Part shown: positions 19,549 to 28,779 of the stretch, piece by piece | How positions within the stretch are numbered: position 1 is the first letter of the stretch | Layout of the letters: every line of letters begins with the position of its first letter | Assembly (NCBI GenBank): GCA_015499995.1 | Contig: JADNRV010000437.1 | Location: 1-35,042, forward strand | Length of the DNA: 35,042 nucleotides | From: Flammula alnicola | Lineage: Eukaryota; Basidiomycota; Agaricomycetes; Agaricales; Strophariaceae | Direction: 5' to 3' | The notes under the pieces: model-generated | What the model saw: the letters and a program-made list of their open reading frames with translations, nothing else | Told to the model about the DNA's origin: nothing | Database searches by the model: none | Position numbers and translations under genes: made by a program

Positions 19549-20964
19549 CTGCCAGCGCCTCAAGACTTTGCTTCGCTCTCCAAACAGACTCCTAAAACGG
19601 TGGTTAATCCACGCGCCCGCCCAGCACAAATCCTTGGGCCGACTCATCCACCTCCAATCCGCGTTCAGTTGGTGCCTCCACCACCCTCTCTATTAAGGAC
19701 GAGAACTCCTCCAGCGCATCACGAAGAGCGACCCAATAAGAAAACGGTAACCACACCATCCAGTCCGTTAAAGAGGAAAACTCCTCCCACGCATAATGAA
19801 GAGCGCTCCCATAAAAGAATAAGATTAGATTCTATATGTCGAGATAGGCAAGTTTTTCCATCGTTATTTATTATTCATACTAAAAGAAAAATACAGCTCG
19901 CCAGCGTTGTTTTCGCCCTTCCACGGACAAGAGAATGTATCATCCGACACGGTCTTGAAAACGCCTACGACTGGAATGATGACAAGCGGGTCGGCAGGCA
20001 AACCTCCGATGGCCATGTTTTTCCACAAGGTCGATGGATCGACGACAGTGACACCCATTATGAAAACATCTAGTGGTAATTCACAGAAATCGACACCGCG
20101 TACTCCATCAGTTCGAAATCCACAACAGAGTGATGTATTCTCCGCATCGTCGCCCTTCGTTTGCATTCGTCAAGCGAAAAATCGGCTCCATCGAGCTCCG
20201 TAAACCGACCGCCAATATACACGGTAGCGGGTTCGTCGGCCCAACCGCCACCATATTCGTCAGACGGTACATCGGAACCAACATCGCGGAATAAAGCGCC
20301 AATATCGCAAGCAGGACCAGCGAGTACAGCGACATTTTATTTGCGAGACCCGCCGAAAAAGAACGCAAACTGGACAGGTATATCTGGGAGAATAGATTAT
20401 CAAGCCAAGATCCAAGAGGAGCAGAAATACCAAGTAGAGGTCGTCGATCCGGTCATGCGGACCCTGGATTTCTTCGTCAATAACTGTATACCCTGTCGAC
20501 TTTTTGGGTATAGTGGCTGGGATACCCACATAACCGACGAGTGTCCAGAAAAAGTCTGTGTCGCAAAAAATGACGGTCAATACAAAGCGTTCCGGGACAA
20601 GATTAGGTTCGAAAATGGATGGTGCTTCCATTGCGGCGTACATCAGGTATTTACCATCTACGTCTCAGTACGCACCGTTTAACTCTTTCATTAGAAAGAC
20701 TTTGCACACCCTCCACCACCGGGTGGTGGATTTTGTGATACTCGAGGCCTTCTCGTCCGCCTGATGTTTTTATTTTTTCACTACACACTACCCATTGCCG
20801 GTCATCAAGAACAGCTACCACCAGCAGACGTTATGGGAGATCAGACTCGGAGGAAATGCGTAGAATGGATGCTCGCACCCGTAGATAATTCGCCATATTC
20901 CCTTGCCTACACAAACTCTTTGCGCGTCGTTTTATGGTTTGGTAAGAATTTAGATTTATTGTAG
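19549..20964 (+). CDS. Probable C-terminal tail of the helicase gene (zinc-binding module)
   Basis: After the stop at 19546 coding-like sequence continues in another frame: Pro/Ser/Arg-rich text (LPAPQDFASLSKQTPK, HEERSHKRIRLDS), a 47-bp GC-AG intron (donor GCAAGT near 19848, acceptor ATACAG at about 19894), more Ser/Thr/Pro-rich text to about 20150, and then, after another frame change without a visible intron, SSSEKSAPSSSVNRPP. It ends with a Cys/His module: NCIPCRLFGYSGWDTHITDEC ... WCFHCGVHQ, spliced by a 48-bp intron (20647-20694) to KDFAHPPPPGGGFC. RecQ-like proteins of this agaric group usually carry such a C-terminal module, so this is likely the same gene with two frameshifts, or an unrecognised splice pattern. 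Ends at TAG 20962-20964. Confidence 0.5.
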
Positions 20965-21010
20965 GCGGTAAATAGAATGCAATGTGATAGTCGCGTGGTT
21001 ATTTCGTTTG

Positions 21011-21100
21011 TGTGGTCATTTTCTGTGGTCATGTTGTGTGGTCATCGCATGTGTGGTCATGTTGTGTGGTCATCGCATGTGTGGTCATTTTGCGTGGTCA
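21011..21100. promoter_or_regulatory. TGACCACA array 3, inverted orientation (7 copies)
   Basis: Six or seven TGTGGTCA cores (reverse complement of TGACCACA) with spacers such as TCGCATG. It is the only array in this orientation. The last core ends 93 bp before the degenerate hairpin at 21194 and 156 bp before the JmjC gene ATG. Confidence 0.85.
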
Positions 21101-21193
21101 TTGTGTCCCAAAAAGTTCGAAGCACGTCAACAAAGCCAAACATCCGATGGGGTTCATATAGGAACGCGTCGACTTTCATTCTTTCCTTACCGC

Positions 21194-21212
21194 CCACTCC
21201 AAAAGGAGAGGA
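21194..21212 (+). promoter_or_regulatory. Promoter-type hairpin, degenerate copy (JmjC gene)
   Basis: At the position where the other genes have the CCAC...GTGG hairpin there is CCACTCCAAAAGGAGAGG. The sequence differs, but a CTCC/GGAG stem around an AAAA loop is kept. A TATA-like CATATAGG lies at 21155-21162 and the ATG is 44 bp downstream. Confidence 0.45.
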
Positions 21213-21256
21213 GATCCCACCCGCACTACATTGGTTTCTTTTCTAATAGTTTCGCC

Positions 21257-23886
21257 ATGGACGTCACAAACAACACTAGCCCCTCCAAAGACTCACCTAT
21301 GCCCCCTGCTGCGACTGTAAAGATCAAGGTAGCACGGCGAAAAAAAGCAAAAGCGCAGGACGGAGATAAACCACCGCCCAAAAACAAAGCCAAGGTTCGC
21401 GAGGACTTCGAGAGGTAACTTTTAACCATTCTATAATAGAATCTAGTCGTGTAATTCGCCCTATATAGTGATGAAGCATGGTTCGCACATAAACATCGGC
21501 GTAAAAAGAAAAATGAGAACATGGCAAAGCTAAGAGAACAGTAAGATTAATATCACAAATGTGAGCACCATCTGAACGTTTATACAGGAAAAAATTAGAG
21601 AATCTAGGCAGTCCAGCAAGGGACACCGAGCTAGCACCTGGACAGGCAGGGCCATCGGTTCCGAAACCAAGGCCTAAAGGCAAAAGGTGACGCCGAATCC
21701 ATGACTACGGAAGAACTTGACTGATACTTCACAGAAAATCGGAAGCAACAGAGGGCACAGCCAGAAAACGCTACAAGACGGAGCCCAGTCCCCAGCCATC
21801 GCCCGAGTTCGTCCAAGGCTCCAGCAAGGATTGTACCTTACCTAGCACATCCGTACCCACGGACGTCTCAAAATCTTCATCAATTGCCACTCGAGACCCA
21901 AATATCGATCCCAGGCTGTACGAAGATACACGAGATCCACGAACCGAGACCAGTAATGCGCCGCCTTCGCCTGCTCCACCTTTGGCGCCATCTACTGTAG
22001 AATCGCCTACCAAGGAAACGGAGTGTCCAAGAGAAGCCCCCGAGCAATTTGAACCCCCAGAACCATCCCCACGTTTTGAAACCCCAGAACCATCCCCACA
22101 TTTTGAAGACTCGCCAGACAGTCCGTTGACTGTTATACAGACCCCGCCAAATTCAAGGCTACCATCATCGGGTATCATTGATTTACTGCCAGACCCCGAC
22201 GTAAAAGTCTCTTCCTTCGCAAAAGAGGTTGTTTGGGGAGGTCGCTATCGTACTCTCCTACCTTGGATTTCCCGATCGAATAAACGCTCGCATAACCTCT
22301 TGGAATATGTACGTCCTTGGTAATACGTATATGCCCTTACTCATTCTAGCCCAGGATGCAGAACATGTCAAACAGCTGGCAGAGACCGTCAAGGACGCCG
22401 ATGAATGCCCCTTCATCACCACCCTCTACAAAGCCTCCTTCCCGTTAAAATCCAAACTCGCAGACAGGATCCAAGAAGAGCTCGCGCACGGCAAAACGGT
22501 GGTTCTGAAAGGGTGGGAGGTGGAAGAGGTTCCACTCACAACAGAGGGCGTATTCGAGAACTTTCAACTGCGAAAGGATTTCCCCGTTACCGTGCATGGT
22601 TAGTACTCACCATTTAGGCCATTTCTGGCACTCATTCGTATTAGATTCCTTGCAACGTAAACAAAATTTCCAGCTTTCACACATAATCATGCCGTTCGAA
22701 CAATTCGTGAAGAATACACAGGACGAAAAGTGTATCCAATGCATTCTCGACTGCCCCAATAAAGGTGCCTTCATTCCGTCCTTTATGGAACACCTCGACG
22801 AGGGTCATCATGGGTGGTTCCACCTCCACGAAGCATACGACGACCGCGTCGCCATGTCTATCGACGCCGTCAAGACGCGTTCATGGACTCTCCTACACCA
22901 ACCGCTTTTTCATACGTATTCGCATCATGACGCGGATGGGTATGCGACGTGGTCTTTCGTTCTCAAGGGCGCGAAGATTTGGGTTGAACTTCGTCCCTCT
23001 GGCTACGAACTGGTCAAGGATCGAGCGGGGCTCTTTGCTATGCATTCGGACTATCACCACAGGTACACGGGCGACAAATGGTGGTATAAATACGGCGAGA
23101 CCTCGGACCGCTACGCAATTTATGCGGAGCAAGGAGATATCATGTAAGTGCTAATAATTATCTCTAGAGCGCAAGACTGTCTAATAGATAAATCAGCGTT
23201 CAAGCGCCGAACGCCTGGCACGAGGTTTATTCGCCCAACAAAAGTGTGGTCGCAGGCGGCCATTTATACACATACAACGCGCTCCACCTCACGGAAATCA
23301 ATCGGTACTATGATACCATTTACCCGTTCCAGGTCACGAACCAATCGCATGTCAGCGCCCAACTCACGTTGGTCCGTATGCTATTAGTAATACCAGACCG
23401 AACCGACAAAGGTAAGTATCCCTTAAAAACCATCTAGCTGAATCATATTAACCGTCCATACCAGTCTACCATCGCAAACCCGTCACGGCTTTATGTCGTA
23501 TGATTTTAATGCCGCACGAGTACATTGATCCAAGCGACAACCAATACGACGGCTATCTTCGAGCGTTGGAGCAATTCAAACTCGATGAAGAGCTTGGATC
23601 CGAGAAGAAAAAGACTGGAGCTCCCGACCTCAATCCGAACCCATTGAGTAGCACGTATACCCTCCATGAAGATGAGAAAGACGCCTATCGCCTGGCCAAG
23701 TTCATGGTCAAAAAATACAAACTCAACATTCGTGTTTCGAGAGTTAAACGCATCGGAGACGGGGTTTACGAAGGCACGGCTGACGACGATTATCTTTTCG
23801 AGAACCTACCTTGGATGGATCCAGGCCCTCGACTCAATTTTGGCAAGGATCTCAACGCGTACCGCATTAAAACGAAGAAAAAGTAA
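21257..23886 (+). CDS. JmjC-type (cupin-fold) dioxygenase-like protein, 760 aa, 8 exons
   Basis: Exons: 21257-21414, 21469-21540, 21588-21686, 21735-22308, 22355-22598, 22645-23143, 23197-23411, 23465-23886; total exactly 761 codons. Residues 1-110 are Lys/Arg-rich (VARRKKAKAQDG, HKHRRKKKNEN), fitting nuclear targeting; about 110-290 is a Pro/Ser/Glu-rich linker with PEPSPRFETPEPSPHFE. The JmjC-like core is about 400-620: SHHDADGYATWSFVLKGAKIW supplies the H-x-D iron ligands and the G-x-K-x-W element, and PNAWHEVYSP supplies the distal His. All three Fe ligands seem present, so activity is plausible. JmjC enzymes use Fe(II) and 2-oxoglutarate to hydroxylate or demethylate proteins; the target here is unknown. 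It could instead be a cupin of other function. Confidence 0.75.
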
Positions 23887-23958
23887 TTTTTTGATCAGTA
23901 CTATAGGGACATTTTGTAAATACGGAATTCAAATCATTTTGTCGAACCCACATGCAAC

Positions 23959-24102
23959 TGACCACACGCAACTGACCACACATGCAACTGACCACATGCA
24001 ACTGACCACACATGCAACTGACCACATGCAAATGACCACATGCAAATGACCACACATGCAACTGACCACACATGCAAATGACCACACATGCAACTGACCC
24101 CA
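23959..24102. promoter_or_regulatory. TGACCACA array 4 (11 copies)
   Basis: Eleven cores, the last slightly changed (TGACCCCA), with spacers CATGCAAC or CATGCAAA that differ from those of other arrays. It begins 73 bp after the JmjC stop codon. A TATAAAAA run follows at 24129-24136 and the hairpin at 24200, 97 bp after the last core. Confidence 0.9.
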
Positions 24103-24199
24103 CGATATTGATGGTATTATGTAAGCGTTATAAAAAAAAACCAACGCGTCGTTTCTTTCTTTCCTCTACATCCATGCTCATTTCATCGCGTGCATATAT

Positions 24200-24219
24200 C
24201 CACTTGGCAAAAGCTGTGG
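24200..24219 (+). promoter_or_regulatory. Promoter-type hairpin, copy 3 (orphan gene, first of two)
   Basis: Identical 20-mer to copy 2 (14327-14346). It starts the first unit of a tandemly duplicated ~110-bp promoter segment (about 24199-24310). Confidence 0.75.
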
Positions 24220-24312
24220 TCATTCCTCATTCCCTTATCATTTATCGTTCTATTTGCACTCTCGTCGTCGTCAAAACTCAAGAGACCACCAGCAACGTTT
24301 GACCCATAACAC

Positions 24313-24332
24313 CCACTAGGCAAAAGCCGTGG
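24313..24332 (+). promoter_or_regulatory. Promoter-type hairpin, copy 4 (orphan gene, second of two)
   Basis: CCACTAGGCAAAAGCCGTGG. Compared with copy 3, the inner stem pair G-T has become G-C (GGC/GCC) while the loop AAAA and outer stem are unchanged. It starts the second unit of the duplicated segment (about 24312-24418), which shares GCACTCTCG, TCAAAAC and CAACGTTGA-like words with the first. Confidence 0.75.
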
Positions 24333-24544
24333 TTTTCCTTTCACTCGTTACGCATCTCATTCGCACTCTCGCTATCTTCAAAACCCAGGAGGCACACCCC
24401 AACGTTGAAACCTAGAGAACGTCCGCTGTCAGCCCTTTTCAAACACTCAACGATTGTGAGTTCGAATAGTACTAACCGCAAGCGGATGATGCTAACAACC
24501 CTCGCAGATCTTCTCAAATATCTGTAACCTACGAACCGCATACA

Positions 24545-27500
24545 ATGTCATTCCATTACCCTGTAAGTTCCAAAGCTGCATTATCTATCGTACCCAGGCT
24601 CATTTGTCTTGTAGCGACTGAAAACGCCCACCTACGTCGTCGCCGACGGACAACATCCCGTAGTCTATGGCTTCTGGTCCCCCAATGCCCGTAACCGTGA
24701 CTTTCCGCGCACGATTCCAGAGCGCGGCGATGTCGAAGGAAATCCGGAACTCGAAGGTGTATTCGATCGTCCGCGCATGGAACATATGCGCAACATGCAA
24801 TGGCTCTTGAAATGGGATACTCGAAATGCCTGCGTCCCTCTCAATCCAAACTACGATAGTACTTTTCTATCGTCGGTAAACTACACACCGTCGAATCTGC
24901 CCGTCGAGAGGGTAGGTCTCAAGTACCGAGTAGACCCTAGTCTCGTAGACAAATGGTACCAAATGGAACATATACTGTTGCGCATATGCGACATTATGCC
25001 ACACTTTTCGCATCGATTGGTGCCCTTGACAGCACCGCCCCACATCTACCCTTCTAACCTCAACTTTCAACGGCAATACGATACCGAAGGCGGCGCCAGA
25101 TACCATGGGTGCCGCGTTATCACTCGCATGCACCAACTCTTTGGAGAAGCGGCCCATTGTACCATCCTGTCAAAGGATTCATGGACGTCCAAACTCCCAA
25201 GAGACGACCCGGTTACGTTCACGCCTCGCGTCATGCAGGAGCTCAGCGACTCGCTCCTACTCGATTTTTACAAAGTTAAACGTGTCGGTGCTCTCGTCGA
25301 CGTGAATTCGTATTACAAGAATAGAGACGAAGCCAGACGTCCTTGTTTCAAGCGTCTTGTCGATGCTGGCGTTCCGCTGTTCTTTCTATACGTGACAGCC
25401 GACCTTACCGATCCTTTAAACCCGGCATTTACTCCTCGTCAGATGTATCCTATTACCCGTCTCAAGGACGAGATCTGTCCGGCTCCCAACAGCGAAAAGT
25501 TTCTGAAACATTACAACTACTTGCAACCCTCGCCTCAGACCCTTCAAGCGGAATTCGGTGGCCTCATTCGTTCTTTAGGACAACACTTGTGGGAATCCAG
25601 CAACGATTCCCTCGTCGCTAAGCCTATACTGACATCTTACCCCGCTACTGAGTATACGCGTACCACCGAATATAGCCCATTACCGCCGAATGTCTACAGT
25701 AGCAACAGGCGATCGTTATATCACCCGCCTACTCCGAACTATCTACCGTCAACGCCCTTTTCGCAACGTATTCCCTCGCCCAATCTCAGCCCCTCCCAGT
25801 TCCGCAATTCAGAACTGGACAGCCCCATGTCGCCAGTGATGTATATAGGCTCATCCGTCGACATTCCGTCTCAGAGCTTCCCACCATCGATCGCAGGCAG
25901 CGGTCAACCTGACGGTCTCGAATGGTACGACTTTTTCGCGGAGCGTCGCGCTATTCTACAGCTCCACCTTTCAGAAGGAAGTGAGGCCGAACGATTGGAC
26001 ATTGCCTCTCGCGAGCGCCGTGCAAAGACGAGAAATCGCCTATTAGAGGCCCCTGTTGATCGGAACAGCGTCCGATTTTTTCGTTGGGTATCGCAGCCAG
26101 AATACGACGGGTTTGCTCTGCGAGTTGCGATACCTCCTCGGGAACTGGACGACCACTGGGAATACTACGACCAATCGCAACGTCTGTACGACCCAGTTTC
26201 GGACGAATGGGATCTGTGTGACCTTCTGCCTCCCAACCCACACATCGCTTGGTCTACGTTCTTCCACGACAGAGACGTCGAGAGCCGGAAAGCAACGGAT
26301 GACCAAAGAGATATTACACGTCGTCTCGAGGCAGAAAGGGTCGCGGAATCCTTCAACAGTGGCGAAGTGAAGCTTACCAAGAAGTCGGTCAAAAAGACCG
26401 TGCTCAACGACGTCGCCATGTTCTTATGGGACGTTGACCGCGCGGTTGCTGGAGGCTTCAGAAGAAAGCAACAAGATATCAACGATTTCGTACAGGAATG
26501 GGGCCGACATAAATCTTTCCAACGCATCTACAACAGCGTTCATCACGAATGGGATCTCTGCTGCGCAATATCGGACAAGGATGGCAGTGGGGATGCCGAT
26601 ATGGATTATTCCAGCGACGAAGAGCCAATCCTTCCCCCTCATTTCGCCCCTCGCCCGTTACAAAATGTCGCAGTCGGTCCTGTGGGCAACGACTTTCCGG
26701 TGGATGTCCAATGGCCTGAGGGTACCATCCTGCAGGATAGCGACGAGGAGCAACAAGCGGCACAGAGCAGCAATGAAAAAACCGTCGAAAGGTCGCAGAA
26801 GCAGGCGGAAACCGAAGAGCCTTCCGAACAGAACGACCCAGACGGTATCCGGCATTGCAATCGTTTTGCGAACAGCCTGCTCATGCGCGACCATCGAGAA
26901 CCTCAGCGACGAGATTTTTACATTCTCGTTTGGCTCTCGATGCGTTACGGGTTCGTCAAACCCAAACAACTACGGAGACGTTCTGTGGTGCAGCCTGACG
27001 TTCAAAAGAAGTGGATTTTTTTTATGGGTCTTCGAGGATTGGAGCTAGGCGACCTCGAAAAACTTTACAAATTCGACATCGAGTACTTTGCAGATTGTCT
27101 GCGCAATCCCACCAGATCACCGTCCCTCTTAGGGTCTATCTTCGATCTTCGTCCAGAGAACGAAAGTTACTTAGACCCCTCTCGATCGTTGATACACGTG
27201 GACAAAGTCATGCTGGAGCGGGCAGGCCGTATGCATCCGTGGTATTGCATTTCTCCCAAAGTCGGGGGCAAAAAATACAACTGGTTCATGGCAGTCGAAG
27301 AAGCTACATCGGTCGTTATGGCAATTCGAGAAAAGTGGGGCGAGAACCTCGAAACCCTCGTCAAAAAGTTCCAAGAGTTTGGAATCCCATTCCGCACTTT
27401 CCAGGTCCAGAAAAGGACCACCCGAGCCGTCTTGCAGTTCAAGAGTCGTATTCACCTCCTCAAAGCCCCCGACCGCGATTTTAACCTCACGGATTATGTC

Positions 27501-28256
27501 GAATATGAAGACAAACGTGAAAAATTCTTTTCTAGCCCCCGAGGACGCGGCGTCATTGGTCACGGGGGAGTTATTCGGAGGTTGTACCAGCTGAACGATG
27601 CTGAGCAAGCTCGTCGCCTGCATTATGTTATGCAAGGTCCCACCGAACGCGCCGCCCTCGACGGAGATGCCTTTATCATGCATTTCCGTTCAGATTCAGT
27701 TGTTGCCAGGTCAATTGACAAGAGTTACAACACCACGAACGACGCGAAGGAAATCGTGACCGAGGAAGGAGAACTGGAAGAAGGAGAAATGGAAGAGGAT
27801 GGAAACGAGGGTCAAGACGAGGTTCGTATGCCTTCCCATTGGCGTACTGTGACGGTACACGACGACACTCTGTCGATTCGAGAGCAGGAATTTGTGCTGG
27901 GTGTCTACGACACCTCGAACGGTCAGTTTAAATTTTTTTTTTGTGTTTTCGCAACTAATATGTTTCGTTTAGTACCTCATTACGATAAACCGTTTATGCG
28001 TAGCGCCCCTCGCCCATCTTGGTTCCCGCATCCCGATGTCTTCGTCAAAAACCATTTCGGCAACAACGGTGGTATCTGGGACCCGAACGAGGAGAAAGGC
28101 TTTCGTATACGTCTGCGAAAAATCGTCGAAGATCAAAAAGCAATGTCGAAAACGGAGCAGAAGCTATCTATAACTTCCGCAAGCAAACAGGTGGATGAGA
28201 CATACGAGAAATTCTGCCAGGAGTATCTCGTCCTGGCCGGATATGTTCATAACTAA
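24545..28256 (+). CDS. Large orphan protein, about 1200 aa, 3 exons
   Basis: Exon 1 is 24545-24562 (MSFHYP), exon 2 runs from 24615 to 27921 and exon 3 from 27973 to 28256. The second intron is 51 bp (donor GTCAGT, acceptor GTTTAG), so retaining it would keep the frame. I recognise no known domain. Visible features: a conserved-looking N-terminal block (VKRVGALVDVNSYYKNRDEA, AGVPLFFLYVTADL), a Pro/Ser/Tyr-rich linker at about 380-460, two repeats of a motif ending DEWDLC/HEWDLC with aromatic surroundings (about 575 and 690), acidic stretches (DMDYSSDEEP; EEGELEEGEMEED) and a globular C-terminal part. No transposase or recombinase motif was seen. Its long open frame and shared promoter syntax suggest a working part of the same element as the helicase and JmjC genes. 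Confidence 0.8.
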
Positions 28257-28534
28257 CCCTGCTCTCGTCGTTGAACCGTTTCGTTGGCGTATATGCACTT
28301 TCTTTCTGTAAGTTTATATTTTAAATATATAGAAAGAAACACCGCTAATGCAGAAACTTGAGCAGTGCCATCGTTTGGACTATTGCGCGTTTTTTTTTCA
28401 TTCATAGCCGACGACTTTTTGTACATTCCGTTTTTATAGTCGCATTGCTTTTTACCGCATGTAGCTTACTCGTCGTCCTTTATTCTGTAATTGTATTAAA
28501 CATCTATTTCTTGTCGCATACATTGACCATCGCG
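28257..28534. other. 3' region of the orphan gene
   Basis: AT-rich, with poly-T runs and no open frame of note; likely 3' UTR and spacer before array 5. A GTAAGTT...CAG pair around 28310-28353 could be an intron in the UTR. Confidence 0.3.
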
Positions 28535-28642
28535 TGACCACACAACTGAAATGACCACAGGCAAAAATGACCACAGGGCGAAAATGACCACACGCTAAAA
28601 TGACCACAGGGCGAAAATGACCACAGGGCGAAAATGACCACA
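28535..28642. promoter_or_regulatory. TGACCACA array 5 (7 copies)
   Basis: Seven TGACCACA cores, about 15-17 bp apart, with spacers of the type GGGCGAAAA. TATAAA at 28678-28683 follows, then the hairpin at 28730, 87 bp after the last core. Confidence 0.9.
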
Positions 28643-28729
28643 CGCAAACGAACACATCTTACATTACGTAACACATTTATAAATTAAATAATCCACATCG
28701 TTGTTTCTTTCATTCGTTCCACCATCATA

Positions 28730-28750
28730 CCACTTGGCCAAAGGCTGTGG
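28730..28750 (+). promoter_or_regulatory. Promoter-type hairpin, copy 5 (acidic-protein gene)
   Basis: Outer stem CCAC/GTGG, TT bulge, inner stem GGCC/GGCT and a loop of AAA. Relative to copies 2 and 3 the inner stem has gained a C-G pair by insertion on both sides. The ATG of the next gene is 29 bp downstream, so the hairpin is probably in or next to the 5' UTR. Confidence 0.75.
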
Positions 28751-28779
28751 CATTTATATCATCTCTCTTCAGCGCGGTT

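Noticed and set aside
19546..20160. Programmed ribosomal frameshift in the helicase tail
   Set aside because: No slippery heptamer with a downstream structure was seen at the frame changes; ordinary indels or missed splicing are simpler.
25951..27683. Long minus-strand frames inside the orphan gene
   Set aside because: They are shadows of the plus-strand frame and carry no recognisable domain.
11130..28256. A single intact KDZ transposon spanning the KDZ remnant and the helicase/JmjC genes
   Set aside because: The KDZ protein lacks its catalytic part, stops before the repeat tract and has neither octamer array nor hairpin, so it is better seen as a separate relic.
14869..28256. Starship-type or Helitron-type element
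   Set aside because: No tyrosine recombinase with the Starship layout and no Rep (HUH) motif or PIF1-type helicase was seen; the helicase is RecQ-like.
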